In this document: piece by piece, positions 8,419 through 21,055 of the stretch
Numbering within the stretch: the first letter of the stretch is position 1
Layout: every line of letters begins with the position of its first letter
DNA from: Xanthobacteraceae bacterium
GTDB lineage: Bacteria; Pseudomonadota; Alphaproteobacteria; Rhizobiales; Xanthobacteraceae
Assembly: GCA_031291445.1 (NCBI GenBank)
Contig: JARLJA010000045.1
Location: 1 to 40,270, forward strand
Length of the DNA stretch: 40,270 nucleotides
Direction: 5' to 3'
The notes under the pieces: model-generated
What the model saw: only the letters and a program-made list of their open reading frames with translations
Database searches by the model: none
Told to the model about the DNA's origin: nothing
Program-made: the position numbers and the translations under genes

Positions 8419-8515
8419 GTCATCCTGAGGAGGCGCGAAGCGCCGTCTCGAAGGATGAACGGCCCGGGCTGTCATCCTTCGAGACGCATCGCTGCGCGAT
8501 GCTCCTCAGGATGAC
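8419..8515. repeat. Palindromic repeat, family C (CATCCTGAGGAG type)
   Basis: Ends are exact inverted copies: GTCATCCTGAGGAG at 8419-8432 and CTCCTCAGGATGAC at 8502-8515. Inner hairpins (GGCGCGAAGCGCC and CATCGCTGCGCGATG) and an inner pair TCTCGAAGGATGA/TCATCCTTCGAGA make a nested stem. This pattern is familiar from intergenic spaces of Bradyrhizobium-type genomes. It separates the HD gene from the phosphatase gene; no gene is seen in 8371-8639. Confidence 0.85.
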
Positions 8516-8639
8516 GTTCACGAGTTAGATCCGCGGCGACCCGGCACGCCACGGATCACGTCCGCGGGAGTCCTCCGGAAAACCGTTATCCGCTGTCCCC
8601 TTCATGCCGTATAAGACGGCGACTCTATCGGGACCAAAA

Positions 8640-9146
8640 ATGCTCCACGTCTGTTCGCTCGCCGACCTGCCCACCACCGTGCACGCCACCGGCGCGCGCT
8701 ACGTGCTCACCGTGATGGCCAACGTCCACAAGGCGGAGCGCCCGCCGCAGGTCCCCGAACCCAACCACCTCAAGGTGGCGATGGACGACATCACCGTGGC
8801 CACCGACGGCTTCGTCGCACCCTCGTCGGCCCATGTGGAGCAGATGCTCGACTTCGTGCGGCGCTGGTCGCGCGACGCACCGATGGTGATCCACTGCTAT
8901 GCCGGGATCAGCCGTTCGACGGCGACCGCCTTCGCCGCGGCCTGCCTGGTCAATCCACAGCGCGACGAGATGGCGATCGCCCGCCAGATCCGGCGGGCTT
9001 CGCCGACCGCGTTTCCCAACCGGCTGATCGTGGCGCTGGCCGACAGTGCGCTCGGCCGCAACGGCCGCATGATCGCGGCGCTCGAGGCCATCGGGCCCGG
9101 AGACATGACGGTGGAAGGACGCCCGTTCCGGGTCGAGATCGACTAG
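8640..9146 (+). CDS. Dual-specificity/tyrosine phosphatase family protein
   Basis: This 168-aa protein contains the CX5R phosphatase loop: HCYAGISRS with nucleophile Cys86 and Arg92. Upstream MDDI (D58-D59 region) may provide the general acid, as in the small alphaproteobacterial phosphatases of this type. ATG at 8640 (MLHVCSLADLP) is chosen because family members start there; an in-frame ATG at 8604 would add 12 residues. The substrate is unknown and the protein is cytoplasmic. It stands alone, flanked by intergenic repeats on both sides. Confidence 0.85.
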   Translation: MLHVCSLADLPTTVHATGARYVLTVMANVHKAERPPQVPEPNHLKVAMDDITVATDGFVAPSSAHVEQMLDFVRRWSRDAPMVIHCYAGISRSTATAFAAACLVNPQRDEMAIARQIRRASPTAFPNRLIVALADSALGRNGRMIAALEAIGPGDMTVEGRPFRVEID

Positions 9147-9177
9147 CGCGCCGCCGTCGCAGCTTTAACTAACCGCC

Positions 9178-9370
9178 GTCATTCCGGGGCGCGCGCGTGC
9201 GCTTCCACCCTCCGGAGTCATTCCGGGACGGCGCCCGGCAGGGCGCCGGGCCCGGAAACCATACTCCACGGCATCGATGTGAGATGACAGCGTATCCCGG
9301 CTCAGTGGCCACCACGACCACCGTGGCTATGGATCCCGGGCTCGGCGCTTCGCGCCGCACCGGGATGACG
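9178..9370. repeat. Cluster of family B palindromic repeats (ATTCCGGGG / CCCGGGATGAC)
   Basis: Three partial units lie in the 266-bp gap between the phosphatase and the next gene: 9178-9200, 9217-9263 (ATTCCGGGACGGCGCC with GGCGCCGGGCCCGG) and 9327-9370 (TATGGATCCCGGGCTCGG with CGGGATGACG). Each folds into a GC-rich stem with a short variable tip. Related units occur near 14395, 14507, 22349-22672 and 34663. No gene is visible in this gap. Confidence 0.75.
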
Positions 9371-9412
9371 CCTCGAGACGGGCCGCGCTCCGCGGCTCAG
9401 ACGCCGCCGGGA

Positions 9413-9943
9413 TCACTCGGCCGAACGGCGCAGCTCCAGGGCGGGCTCGGCCTTGGCCGGCTCCTCATGCATCTCGGCCCGCGAGGCTTCCGCCGTCATG
9501 CGGTGGTGCGGCCGGATATGGGCGCGCGCCTGGATCATGGAATTGCCGTGCCGGCGGAACTCGCAATAGGCGAAGCCCATGCCGTGGACCGAGCCACGGA
9601 AGCTCACCTCGTCGTACTTGGTGAGGTTGAAGCAGGGCTCGAACGGAATGCCCTTGACCGAGGCGCAGACCGCGTTGGGCCGGACCTGGATGGTGTTGAC
9701 GGGAAGATGGGCGTAGCGGACCGGCCCGGTCCCGCTGAACTGGATCGATCCGACCACCGAGCCGTCGGCGAAGATCTTGCCCGACCCGCGCGATCCGTCG
9801 AAGCAGGTAAAAGAGAACATCTTGTTGGCCACGAACTGACGCGCCTGCTCCGGCGTCATCTCTTCGGCCATTGCCCCCGACGCAACCCCCGCAGCGGCCA
9901 TGACCCCCGCCACCAGCGATCCAGCAATCCAGCGTGCCAACAT
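9413..9943 (-). CDS. Secreted four-cysteine hypothetical protein
   Basis: The 176-aa product begins with a clear signal peptide (residues 1-26, MLARWIAGSLVAGVMAAAGV, cleavage expected after Ala26). The mature part contains exactly four cysteines (47, 93, 104, 127), which suggests two disulfides in the periplasm. Phrases such as SFTCFDGSRGSGKIFADGSV look like a beta-rich fold. The C-terminal 35 residues are charged and low-complexity. I recognise it only as a conserved rhizobial protein of unknown function. It is monocistronic: 118 bp separate its start from acuI, transcribed in the same direction. Confidence 0.75.
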   Translation of the reverse strand: MLARWIAGSLVAGVMAAAGVASGAMAEEMTPEQARQFVANKMFSFTCFDGSRGSGKIFADGSVVGSIQFSGTGPVRYAHLPVNTIQVRPNAVCASVKGIPFEPCFNLTKYDEVSFRGSVHGMGFAYCEFRRHGNSMIQARAHIRPHHRMTAEASRAEMHEEPAKAEPALELRRSAE

Positions 9944-10061
9944 CGTTCAACTCCAAGCTCAGCGGACGCGCCGGCGGCCGATCCGTGGCCGCCTTAACCC
10001 GCTGATTACCATACCAACCGTGGCAACATTGGCGCAGCTTGGTTGGTAAAGTCTGAATCAC

Positions 10062-11048
10062 TCACGTAATTTTCACCACGATGCGGCCGCGGACCTGACC
10101 GCCGAGAATCTGCGGCGCCACCTCGAGAACCTGCTCCAGTCCGATTTCGTGAGTGATTTCAGACAGTTTCGTACGATCAAGGTCGCGGGCGAGGCGCTGC
10201 CAAGCCAATTCCCGCTTCGCCAGCGGGCACATCACGGAATCGATGCCCAAAAGGCACACCCCGCGCAAAATAAACGGCGCCACCGAGGTCGGCAGGTCCA
10301 TGCCCGCGGCGAGCCCGCAGGCGGCGATCGCCCCGCCATATTTCGTCATCGACAGCAGGTTGGCCAGCGTGGTCGAGCCGACGCTGTCGATCCCCCCCGC
10401 CCAGCGCTCCTTGGCCAGCGGCTTGGGGGTGCCCGAGAGCTCGGTGCGGTCGACGACCTCGGCAGCGCCGAGGCTCTTCAGATAGCCCTCTTCGGAGGTC
10501 CGCCCGGTCGAGGCGATGACGTGGAAGCCGAGCTTCGACAACAGCGCGATGGCCACCGACCCGACGCCGCCGGCGGCGCCGGTGACGACGACGGGGCCGT
10601 CCGCGGGCTTCAGCCCATGCTGCTCGAGCGCCAGCACCGAGAGCATCGCCGTGTAGCCGGCGGTGCCGACCGCCATGGCGTCGCGCGTCGTCATGCCGTC
10701 GGGCAGGCGCACCAGCCAGTCGCCCTTGACCCGGGCCTTCTCGGCATAGGCGCCGAGATGGGTCTCGCCGAGGCCCCAGCCGTTGAGGACGACCTTGTCG
10801 CCGGCGTGCCATTTCGGATGCGACGACGCAATCACGTGGCCCGCCAGGTCGATCCCGGCGATCATCGGGAAGCGCCGGACCACCGGGGCCTTGCCGGTCA
10901 AAGCGAGGCCGTCCTTGTAGTTCAGCGTCGACCATTCGACGGCGACGGTGACGTCGCCGTCCATCAGCTCGGCTTCGTCGAACTGGCTGAGCGATGCCGT
11001 CGTGCCCTTGTCGGCCTTGTCGATCCGGATGGCCCTGAAGGTTCCCAC
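10062..11048 (-). CDS. acuI: Acrylyl-CoA reductase (NADPH), AcuI/YhdH type
   Basis: This 328-aa zinc-free medium-chain dehydrogenase would reduce acryloyl-CoA to propionyl-CoA with NADPH, detoxifying acrylate-derived CoA esters. Family marks are [19 protein letters not shown] (39-57), [10 protein letters not shown] (63-72) and the dinucleotide-binding loop [17 protein letters not shown] (154-170). The zinc-ligand cysteines of alcohol dehydrogenases are absent, as expected. The MFS gene ends 76 bp upstream on the same strand, so the two may be co-transcribed. Substrate assignment follows the AcuI subfamily; a general enoyl or quinone reductase role is the alternative. Confidence 0.88.
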   Translation of the reverse strand: MGTFRAIRIDKADKGTTASLSQFDEAELMDGDVTVAVEWSTLNYKDGLALTGKAPVVRRFPMIAGIDLAGHVIASSHPKWHAGDKVVLNGWGLGETHLGAYAEKARVKGDWLVRLPDGMTTRDAMAVGTAGYTAMLSVLALEQHGLKPADGPVVVTGAAGGVGSVAIALLSKLGFHVIASTGRTSEEGYLKSLGAAEVVDRTELSGTPKPLAKERWAGGIDSVGSTTLANLLSMTKYGGAIAACGLAAGMDLPTSVAPFILRGVCLLGIDSVMCPLAKRELAWQRLARDLDRTKLSEITHEIGLEQVLEVAPQILGGQVRGRIVVKIT

Positions 11049-11124
11049 GTGCTCTCTCCCGACTCTCTCGATTGATTGATTGCGTAACGGTGTTGCGATG
11101 CGCTTCGCGGCGTCCCGGCGCGGC

Positions 11125-12369
11125 TCAGGAGGCCTGCGGCGCGATCCGCGCCACCGGCTCCTCCACGATCGGCAGGTTGATCAGCGCCGACAGCAGCCCG
11201 AGCAGCGCCGACAGCCACCAGATGATGCCATACGAGCCGAACCGGTCAAACGCGATCCCGCCCAGCAGCGCGCCGAGGAACCCGCCGATCTGGTGGCTGA
11301 CGAAAGCGAAGCCGTACAGCGTCGCCAGCCACCGCGTCCCGAACATCAGGGCGATCAGCGACGAGGTCGGCGGCACCGTCGACAGCCAGGTCAGGCCGGT
11401 GACGACGGCGAACGCGATCGCCGAACCCGTGGTGACCGGGAATGAGATGAAGATCACGATCGACAGCGCACGGGCCAGGTAGATCACCGACAGCACGTAG
11501 CGGCGGGGAAAGTAGTTAGCGAACCAGCCGACGCTGATCGAGCCGACGATGTTGAAGAGGCCGATCACCGCCAGCACCCAGCCGCCGGCCTGCACCGTCA
11601 GCCCGCGATCGACCAGATAGGCCGGCAGGTGCGCGGTGATGAAGGCGAGCTGGAAGCCGCAGGTGAAGAAGCCGAGCACCAGGAGCACGTAGGAGCGATG
11701 GCCGAACGCCTCGGCGAGCGCGTGGTGGATCGGCTGGTGCGGTTCCGGCGACGCGCTCGAATGGGCCGCCGACGGCGTGGCGACCACCAGCGACAGCGGC
11801 ACCACCAGCAGCATCAGCGCCGCGAACACCATGAGCGTCGACTGCCAGCCGACCGCGTCGATCATCGCCGCGCTGAACGGGGCGAACAGGAACTGGCCGA
11901 ACGACCCGGCCGCGGTGCCGATCCCCAGCGCGAGGCTGCGCTGCGCCGGCGGCACCAGCTTGGTGAACGCCGCCAGCACGAGGTTGAACGACGCGCCCGA
12001 CAGCCCGAAGCCGATCAGCACGCCGGTCGACATTGTCAGCATCAGCGGCGACGACGCATAGCGCATCAGCACGAGGCCGGCCGCATAGAGCAGGCCGCCG
12101 ACCGCCAGCACGCGCAGCGTGCCGAAGCGATCGGACATGGCGCCGGCGAACGGCTGCCCCAGGCCCCACAGCAGGTTCTGCACCGCGAGCGCGACCGCGA
12201 ACACGTCGCGGCCCCAGCCGAGGTCGTGGCTCATGGGCTGCAGGAACACGCCGAAGGTCGAACGCGGGCCGAACGTCAGCATGCCGATCAGCGCGCCGCA
12301 GGCGATCACCAGCGCGGGCGTGCGCCAGGACGATCCTGCAGTTCCAGTATCTGTTCCGGCAAGCGCCAT
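11125..12369 (-). CDS. MFS transporter (oxalate/formate antiporter-like, 12 TM)
   Basis: This 414-aa integral membrane protein has about twelve hydrophobic helices. The first part contains [20 protein letters not shown] and [20 protein letters not shown], the loop 2-3 signature of the major facilitator superfamily. The central loop around residue 200 is hydrophilic and Ser/His-rich ([14 protein letters not shown]). Family members of this look include monocarboxylate transporters; the substrate is not deducible. The neighbouring acuI gene downstream could suggest a small carboxylate such as an acrylate precursor, but that is inference. The terminal segment is [12 protein letters not shown]. 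Confidence 0.9.
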   Translation of the reverse strand: MALAGTDTGTAGSSWRTPALVIACGALIGMLTFGPRSTFGVFLQPMSHDLGWGRDVFAVALAVQNLLWGLGQPFAGAMSDRFGTLRVLAVGGLLYAAGLVLMRYASSPLMLTMSTGVLIGFGLSGASFNLVLAAFTKLVPPAQRSLALGIGTAAGSFGQFLFAPFSAAMIDAVGWQSTLMVFAALMLLVVPLSLVVATPSAAHSSASPEPHQPIHHALAEAFGHRSYVLLVLGFFTCGFQLAFITAHLPAYLVDRGLTVQAGGWVLAVIGLFNIVGSISVGWFANYFPRRYVLSVIYLARALSIVIFISFPVTTGSAIAFAVVTGLTWLSTVPPTSSLIALMFGTRWLATLYGFAFVSHQIGGFLGALLGGIAFDRFGSYGIIWWLSALLGLLSALINLPIVEEPVARIAPQAS

Positions 12370-12575
12370 TGCGACCTCTCAGGACGGGCAAGAAGATGCG
12401 ATTGCATGAACATAGCGCACCGTCGGAGGTTTATCGAATCCAGCGAGGCATTGCAGCAATGCAGATGTGGGGAAAGGCCTGAGACCGTCATGGGCGGGCC
12501 TCGCGCCTCTGCTCGTCATTGCCGGGCTTGTCTCGGCCGTAAACCGTCAGGACGAAGACCGCGCACGACATTCTG

Positions 12576-12666
12576 CGTCATGCCCGCGCTTGTCGCGGGC
12601 ATCCACGTCTTAGCCGCGCTTCAGCGAAGGAAGACGTGGATGGCCGGGACAAGCCCGGCCATGACG
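12576..12666. repeat. Composite palindromic intergenic repeat, family A copy 2 (short form)
   Basis: This copy starts CGTCATGCCCGCGCTTG and ends GGCCATGACG, with ATCCACGTCTT and AAGACGTGGAT forming the central stem. It lacks the extra GCGATCCGTC hairpin of copies 1 and 3. It sits in the 390-bp gap 12370-12759 between the MFS start and the end of the hydrolase gene. The rest of that gap has a truncated relative near 12490-12530 and no convincing gene. Confidence 0.85.
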
Positions 12667-12759
12667 GTGACGGGTGTCGCGGCTCCGCATGTCGATCGTC
12701 ATGCTGCGCTTGTTGTGGCGCACGAGGCCGGCCGTCATGGCGGGCTGACGATGGATGGC

Positions 12760-14103
12760 TCAGAGCTTCGCCGAGATCGCCGCGGTCTCGGTGGGATTGC
12801 CCCAGCTCGGCGCCTCGCTGCCGTCGCCCCAGGCGCGCGGACGGTAGAAGGTGTGGACGCCGTATTTGTACATCTTCTTCATTTCGTGCACCCACGACGG
12901 GCGCACCCAGTAGGCATGGTAGTGGGTCGATTTCGACACCTCCGGCAGCCACAGCTGGCCGTCCATCGTCGCCTTGGCGATCTTGCGCGCGCGCTCCCAC
13001 ATGTCGGGCTCGCGCACCACGTCGGCGACGTCGTCGCAGGCGAAGGTGAACTGGCAGGCCAGGTGGCGGTGGGCGTTCTGGTAGACCACGCCGCAGACCG
13101 TGGTCGGATAGAAGCCCGAGAACACCCGGTTCATGACCACCTGGGCGACCGCGATCTGGCCGCGCACCGGCTCGCCGCGAGCCTCGAAATAGACCGCCTC
13201 GGCGAGGCACTTCTCGGCCTTGACCCGGGCCTTGCCGTCGAGGCCGAGCCGCTCCGCCGGGGTCTTCTGCCGCTTCGGCTCGTCGGCCACCTGCCCCTTG
13301 CCGGCGACGCTCTCGCCGCCCTTGTCGGCCTCGTGCGGCCTCGCCGGGTTCCCGGCATTGACCTTCAGATCGGCGTCGGGCCCGACCACCACCGGTTCCT
13401 CGCCCGGCTGCCAGCGCTCGAGCCCGCCGCTGACGACCCCCATCGCGCCGTTGCCGAAAAACAGGCTCGCGCTCTTGACCGAGAACCCGTCGGTCGGGCT
13501 CGGCGTATCGGCCGGCTCGGCGGCGGCGGCCTTTGCGGCGGGTGCCGGCGCGGTGGCGGTACCATATTGCGGAAGCGGCGGCGCCCGCAGCGCGCTCTGC
13601 AGTTCCTCGTCGAGCGGCGCGGGGTCGGCGGTCTTCACCGCGGCGGTCTTCGCCCCCATCACGGATGCGTTCGACGCCGACGGGTCCTCCAGCTTCACGC
13701 CGTCCGCGGCCGGTGCCGGCACCGGGATCGCGAGCCGGTCACCCTTCAGGGTGCGATCGACGACGGGAAAATCGAGCGCCTGGTAGCGGGAACCCTGCTC
13801 GAACTGGCCCTGCCGGATGACGCCGGTGATTTCGCTGCTGCTGTCGACGCTGGCGAGATGATAGGTCGGAAAGCGCGAAATCGAGGATCCGAGCGTCCGC
13901 GGGAAGCTGAAGGCGGCGATGCGCACATTCGAGAAGGTTGCGAGAATGTGTTTCTGCGACCGCTCCGCCACGCCGGGCTGGCGCGCCAGCAGCGCCGCGA
14001 GATCCTGCAGGCCGATGTCACTCGGCAGCAGCGCGGAGAGGCAGAGGGTAAGTCCGAAGGGCGCAAACCGTGCGCCCTTCGGACCGTTACGCAACACAGT
14101 CAT
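12760..14103 (-). CDS. SleB-type cell wall hydrolase (Hydrolase_2), long N-terminal region
   Basis: The 447-aa protein ends in a Hydrolase_2 (SleB/CwlJ) domain from about residue 297 to 405: [14 protein letters not shown] with the probable catalytic Glu, then [20 protein letters not shown] and [13 protein letters not shown]. Family members cleave peptidoglycan, often as lytic transglycosylases. A hydrophobic stretch after a basic start (residues 10-28) could anchor or export it. Residues 100-290 are Pro/Ala-rich and low-complexity, like a spacer across the periplasm. ATG at 14103 is used; just inside the gene is a perfect 14-bp inverted repeat (14052-14084). The C-terminal 30 residues ([19 protein letters not shown]) are not part of the domain. 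Confidence 0.9.
   Translation of the reverse strand: MTVLRNGPKGARFAPFGLTLCLSALLPSDIGLQDLAALLARQPGVAERSQKHILATFSNVRIAAFSFPRTLGSSISRFPTYHLASVDSSSEITGVIRQGQFEQGSRYQALDFPVVDRTLKGDRLAIPVPAPAADGVKLEDPSASNASVMGAKTAAVKTADPAPLDEELQSALRAPPLPQYGTATAPAPAAKAAAAEPADTPSPTDGFSVKSASLFFGNGAMGVVSGGLERWQPGEEPVVVGPDADLKVNAGNPARPHEADKGGESVAGKGQVADEPKRQKTPAERLGLDGKARVKAEKCLAEAVYFEARGEPVRGQIAVAQVVMNRVFSGFYPTTVCGVVYQNAHRHLACQFTFACDDVADVVREPDMWERARKIAKATMDGQLWLPEVSKSTHYHAYWVRPSWVHEMKKMYKYGVHTFYRPRAWGDGSEAPSWGNPTETAAISAKL
14052..14084. other. Perfect 14-bp inverted repeat with 5-nt loop inside the start of the SleB gene
   Basis: GTCCGAAGGGCGCA (14052-14065) and TGCGCCCTTCGGAC (14071-14084) are exact reverse complements around AACCG. 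In the transcript this gives a very GC-rich hairpin 19 nt after the start codon, covering codons for [11 protein letters not shown]. It could block early translation or mark that the real 5' region differs. It could also be a coincidence of the repeated Gly-Pro-Lys/Ala codons. Confidence 0.7.
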
Positions 14104-14394
14104 TCGGTACGCTCACGCAACTCTACGCAACACTTACGCTGATCGGCACGTACATCCGGTGCAATTCGACCAAAATTGTTCGTATAGAATTAAAGTTGCG
14201 GGGGAGTTAACCGGCGATGCGCGCCTGCAACACGCAAGAATGGAACCGCAGAGCGCGGACGCGCTCGCTCATCTTGGTAAACCTCAGGTCGCGGAAAATG
14301 GTGAAGACCCGGTCACCAGGAATGGTTTCCGAATTCAGAACATGTTTCAGATTAGAACAGGCTCGACATGCCGCAGCGTGTGTCGTGAGATCTT

Positions 14395-14630
14395 GTCGTT
14401 CCGGGGCGGCGCGAATGCGCCGAGCCCGGACCCCATAGCCCCTGTGCTCGCGATGGCGGCGAGGAGCGAAAATCCGCGTTCCGAGACTTCAAACCGACAC
14501 TTGTGATTATGGATTCCGGGCTCGCGCGCGTTGCGCGCGTCCCGCAATGACGACTTTAGGCCAGGACGCGCAGTGGCTCAAACTGCGAGATTCCGGATCG
14601 GCTCGCTGGCGCGAGCCGTCCGGAATGACA
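14395..14630. repeat. Three family B palindromic repeats in the SleB-PPDK gap
   Basis: The 572-bp gap 14104-14675 has no gene I can support. It holds units at 14395-14440 (GTTCCGGGGCGGCGCG with CGCCGAGCCCGGA), 14507-14552 (ATGGATTCCGGGCTCG with CCGCAATGACG) and 14581-14630. The last differs from 34729-34778 at only one base over 50. The left part (14104-14260) is AT-richer and is the likely promoter region of the SleB gene. ACGCAAC occurs there at 14115 and 14125, and again inside the gene at 14089. Confidence 0.8.
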
Positions 14631-14675
14631 GGTCTTGTGGAATGACGCGTTCCAAAAACGCGCGTTGCTGCCGGA

Positions 14676-17594
<2,919 letters not shown>

Positions 17595-17713
17595 GGCTTT
17601 CAAGCGTCAGCAGGAGGGAAATCGGCAGGGGCCTTACAACACGGATTGATATGGGCGCGCAAGCACAGGGGGATGTCGCATTGCTGCCCCTGCGCCCGCG
17701 CCAGCCCGCGGTC

Positions 17714-17869
17714 TTACAGATGCAGGGCGTGGAACACGCCGAGTCCGACCAGACCGATGAAGATCAGGTAGATCGCGACGATGAAATTCAACAGCCGCGG
17801 CATGATCAGTATCAGGCCGCCGGCAATCAGGGCGACGATGGCGGGAATATGTGCACTGGTGATGACCAT
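17714..17869 (-). CDS. DUF3096-type small membrane protein, 51 aa
   Basis: This short gene encodes MVITSAHIPAIVALIAGGLI followed by LIMPRLLNFIVAIYLIFIGL and ending VFHALHL. It has two hydrophobic helices with a Met-Pro-Arg turn, which is the DUF3096 pattern as I know it. The product is probably an inner-membrane protein of unknown role. The start ATG at 17869 is preceded on the coding strand by a weak GGAGA at about 9 nt. Longer frames on the same strand (to 17891) are in another phase and are not coding. It stands alone between ppdK and a methyltransferase gene. Confidence 0.85.
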   Translation of the reverse strand: MVITSAHIPAIVALIAGGLILIMPRLLNFIVAIYLIFIGLVGLGVFHALHL

Positions 17870-18014
17870 TTGAATCTCCGAAAACCAACACGAAGCGCAG
17901 CCTGGAATCAGCTGACGCCGGCGAAATGTATCAGATGTCCGTCACAGGCATTTGGTTCCGGCGGGGGCGCGAAATCCAACCTGCGAATGAGAACCATCGC
18001 GTTTTTCCGCAGCG

Positions 18015-18608
18015 CTATCCACCCTTTTCCACCACCAGCCGATGAATGGTCTTGCCTGACGACGCGCTGATGACCTCGTGGTCGAGCAACACGCGGCTCG
18101 ACCCCAGCTCGCCGCGGACCTCGTCGGCGGCGAACGCCGCATAGAGCCTGCCGCTGGCGTCGCGCTGATCGCGATCGAGTGTCACCCGCCAGCTCAGGCA
18201 GAGCACGCCGCCGGGCCTGACGATGTCGATGAGCCGGCGCACCGCCGGCGCGATGTCGGCGCGGGGCAGATGCATGATCACGGTCTCGCACAGCACGTTG
18301 TCGAAACTGTTCGGCGCGATGGCGGCAAGCTGCGGCAGTTCGGCGCGGTCGAAGGCGAGCCGCGGATAGCGCCGCCGGGCCTCCGCGATCAGCCCGGCGG
18401 AGGCGTCGTAGCCCCGCGCCGGAAACCCGTTGGCGTCGAGCCACGCCACCTCGCGCCCGGCGCCGCAGCCGATGTCGGCGGTGACGCCGCCCGTGATGAA
18501 GAAGCGCGTCACGATGTCGTGTAGATCGGTCGGCGGCGGCTGGTCGTGCCAGTCCTGCGCGAAGCCGGCGGCGGCGTGGTCGTAGGCGTCGAGCGTGGCG
18601 CGGTCCAT
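18015..18608 (-). CDS. Class I SAM-dependent methyltransferase
   Basis: This 197-aa protein has motif I ADIGCGAGREVAW (44-56) for S-adenosylmethionine and motif II-like RGYDASAGLIAEARRRYP. Motif IV is near FDNVLCETVIMHLP, and motif VI near RPGGVLCLSWRV. It matches small-molecule methyltransferases of the UbiE/biotin synthesis BioC type more than rRNA enzymes, but the substrate is unknown. The C-terminal SASSGKTIHRLVVEKGG is typical of this group. It is separate from glyQS: 344 bp of repeats lie between. Confidence 0.85.
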   Translation of the reverse strand: MDRATLDAYDHAAAGFAQDWHDQPPPTDLHDIVTRFFITGGVTADIGCGAGREVAWLDANGFPARGYDASAGLIAEARRRYPRLAFDRAELPQLAAIAPNSFDNVLCETVIMHLPRADIAPAVRRLIDIVRPGGVLCLSWRVTLDRDQRDASGRLYAAFAADEVRGELGSSRVLLDHEVISASSGKTIHRLVVEKGG

Positions 18609-18742
18609 CCTGCAGCCTCCGTGGCATGTCCCCTCGTGGTGAGGAGCGCGGCACGTCTCACATCGCGCCGTAATGCTCCGCGCAAGCGGAGCATCCAGTA
18701 CCCCGACAGCTGATGTCTGTCGGTGACGTCTTGCAACTCACT

Positions 18743-18900
18743 CCGTCATGGCCGGGCTTGACACCGCAAGTCGTGTCTACACGACTTGCGGTACTTAGGA
18801 AGAACGCAACGCGGCGACAGCCGCGTTGCTATGCCATCCACGCTTTTCTTGGAGCATCTGCTCCAAAGTGTGGACCCGCGGGTCAAGCCCGCGGGTGACG
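18743..18900. repeat. Compound intergenic repeat between methyltransferase and glyS genes
   Basis: The 344-bp gap 18609-18952 holds no gene I can support. It begins CCGTCATGGCCGGGCTTGACA (related to the ends of family A). Inside is a palindrome ACCGCAAGTCGTG/CACGACTTGCGGT, then GCAACGCGGC (18806-18815) paired with GCCGCGTTGC (18820-18829), and it closes with GACCCGCGGGTCAAGCCCGCGGGTGACG. A final hairpin GCCCGC/GCGGGC at 18913-18930 lies 22 bp past the end of glyS and might help termination (inference). Confidence 0.7.
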
Positions 18901-18952
18901 CTGAAACAGATCGCCCGCCTTCTGCGGGCAATGACAGCTCGTTCCGATTCAC

Positions 18953-21052
18953 TCAATCCTGGATCTTCGAGAAATCCGCCACCGTGCGGGTCGCGGCGCG
19001 AATCTCGTTGAGCAGCTTGAGGCGGTTTTCCCGGATCCTGGGATCGTCGTCGTTGACCTTGACCTTGTCGAAGAAGGCGTCGACCGCGCCCCGCAACCGC
19101 GCCATGGCGGCCATGGCGCCGGCGAAATCCTCGGCCTTGACCGCGGTCGCGGCCTCGGCCCTGGCGCGATCGACCGCCGTCGCCAGCGCCTTTTCCTCGC
19201 CGACAGCATACAGCGCCGGATCCGGCGCGCCGTCGAAGGCGCGGCCGTCCTTCTTCTCCTCGATGCGCAGGATGTTGGCGGCGCGCTTGGTGCCGGCCAG
19301 CAGGTTCTTGCCGTCGTCGGTGTCGAGAAATTTGCCGAGCGCCTCGACCCGGGCCACGCCCATCAGCAGATCGTCCTGGCCTTCGAGCGAGAACACCGAG
19401 TCGACGAGATCGTGACGCGCGCCCTGCTCGCGCAACTGCACTTTCAGGCGGTCGACGAAGAACAGCAGCAGGTCGTTGGCGGTCCCGTCGGCAGCCTTCA
19501 CGGCGGGCAACGCCGCGAGGTGCGACGCGAAGATCGCCGCGAGCGGCAGCCGAATCTTGTTCTCCAGCAGCAGCCGGATCACGCCCAGCGCCGCCCGGCG
19601 CAGCGCGTAAGGATCCTTCGAGCCCGTCGGCTTCTCGTCGATGGCCCAGAACCCGACCAGCGTATCGATCTTGTCGGCCAGCGCTACCGCGACCGCAACG
19701 GGATCGGTCGGCACGCGGTCGCTCGGCCCCTGCGGCTTGTAGTGGTCCTCGCAGGCCGCCGCGACGGAGGCATCCTCGCCCTGCGCCAGCGCGTAGTATT
19801 TGCCCATCAGGCCCTGGAGCTCGGGGAATTCGCCGACCACCTCGGTGAGCAGATCCGCCTTGGCGAGTTTCGCCGCGCGCTTCACCTTTTCGACATCGGC
19901 GCCGACCTTGGGCGCCAGCTCGACGGCGAGCCGTTCGATGCGGGCGATGCGCTGGCCTTGCGTGCCGAGCTTCTCGTGAAACACGATCTGGTCGAACTTC
20001 GGCAGCCGCGCCTCGAGCTTCGTCTTGAGATCGGTCTCGTAGAAGAACTTCGCATCCGACAGCCGGGCGCGGATCACGCGCTCGTTGCCGGCGGCGATCA
20101 CCTTGCCGCCGTCGGTGGCTTCGATGTTGGCGACCAGGATGAACTTCGGCGCCAGCTTCCCGGTGTTGGGATCGCGCACCACGAAGCACTTCTGGTTGTT
20201 GCGGATGGTGGCGCGGATCACCTCGCCCGGAATCGACAGGAAGGCCGGATCGAACGACCCCATCAGCACCACCGGCCATTCGACGAGGCCCGAAACCTCA
20301 TCCAGCAGGCCCTGGTCCTCGACCAGCTCGAAGCCCTGCGCGAAGGCGAGCTGCTGGGCGTCGGTGACGATGGTGTCCGCCCGCCGCAGCGGGTCGAGCA
20401 CCACCTTGGCCTCGAGCAGCTTGGCCTCGTAGTCCTCGAAGCGGCGCACGGAAAACGCCTCAGGCGCCATGAAGCGGTGGCCGCGGGTGGTCTGTCCGGC
20501 CTCGATGCCGTCGAGCGAAAACGCCACGACGTCGGGCTCCTCGGTCTCCAGCCCGAAGGTCGCGATGATGGAATGCAGCGGACGCACCCAGGTCAGCGCG
20601 CCGGGTTTCGCCGAGCGGTCGCCCCAGCGCATCTGCTTCGGCCACGGGAAGGTGCGGATGATCACCGGCAGGATTTCGGCGATCACCTCGATGGCGGGCC
20701 GGCCCGGCTTCTCGATCAGCGCGACGTAGAACTCGCCCTTCTTGGGATCCTTCTCGATCCTCGCCTCGTCGAGCGAGGATAGCCCGGCGCCCTTCAGGAA
20801 GCCCTGGATCGCGGCGTCCGGCGCGCCGACGCGCGGGCCCTTGCGTTCGTCCTTGAGGTCGGGCTGCCGCCCCGGGATGCCGTGCACGGTGAGCGTCAGC
20901 CGCCGCGGCGTGACGAAGGCCTTGGCGCCGTCATAGACGAGGCCCTCGGCCACCAGTCTGTCGGTAACCATGCGGCGCAGGTCGTCCGCCGCCTTCGCCT
21001 GCATGCGCGCGGGGATTTCTTCCGAGAACAGTTCGAGCAGAAGATCGGGCAT
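18953..21052 (-). CDS. glyS: Glycyl-tRNA synthetase beta subunit
   Basis: This 699-aa subunit pairs with GlyQ in the alpha2beta2 glycyl-tRNA synthetase. It begins with the conserved [18 protein letters not shown] and contains [16 protein letters not shown]-like [11 protein letters not shown] and [18 protein letters not shown]. Its last part (about residues 560-699) is the DALR-like anticodon and tRNA-binding region, ending [20 protein letters not shown]. The gene follows glyQ with a 3-bp gap, the usual operon order glyQ-glyS, so the two are made in near-equal amounts. Length is normal for the family. Confidence 0.97.
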   Translation of the reverse strand: MPDLLLELFSEEIPARMQAKAADDLRRMVTDRLVAEGLVYDGAKAFVTPRRLTLTVHGIPGRQPDLKDERKGPRVGAPDAAIQGFLKGAGLSSLDEARIEKDPKKGEFYVALIEKPGRPAIEVIAEILPVIIRTFPWPKQMRWGDRSAKPGALTWVRPLHSIIATFGLETEEPDVVAFSLDGIEAGQTTRGHRFMAPEAFSVRRFEDYEAKLLEAKVVLDPLRRADTIVTDAQQLAFAQGFELVEDQGLLDEVSGLVEWPVVLMGSFDPAFLSIPGEVIRATIRNNQKCFVVRDPNTGKLAPKFILVANIEATDGGKVIAAGNERVIRARLSDAKFFYETDLKTKLEARLPKFDQIVFHEKLGTQGQRIARIERLAVELAPKVGADVEKVKRAAKLAKADLLTEVVGEFPELQGLMGKYYALAQGEDASVAAACEDHYKPQGPSDRVPTDPVAVAVALADKIDTLVGFWAIDEKPTGSKDPYALRRAALGVIRLLLENKIRLPLAAIFASHLAALPAVKAADGTANDLLLFFVDRLKVQLREQGARHDLVDSVFSLEGQDDLLMGVARVEALGKFLDTDDGKNLLAGTKRAANILRIEEKKDGRAFDGAPDPALYAVGEEKALATAVDRARAEAATAVKAEDFAGAMAAMARLRGAVDAFFDKVKVNDDDPRIRENRLKLLNEIRAATRTVADFSKIQD

Positions 21053-21055
21053 CGT

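Noticed and set aside
11629-14142. 837-codon plus-strand frame across MFS, intergenic repeats and SleB genes
   Set aside because: It crosses a repeat-filled gap and two well supported genes on the other strand; composition is Arg/His-rich without domains.
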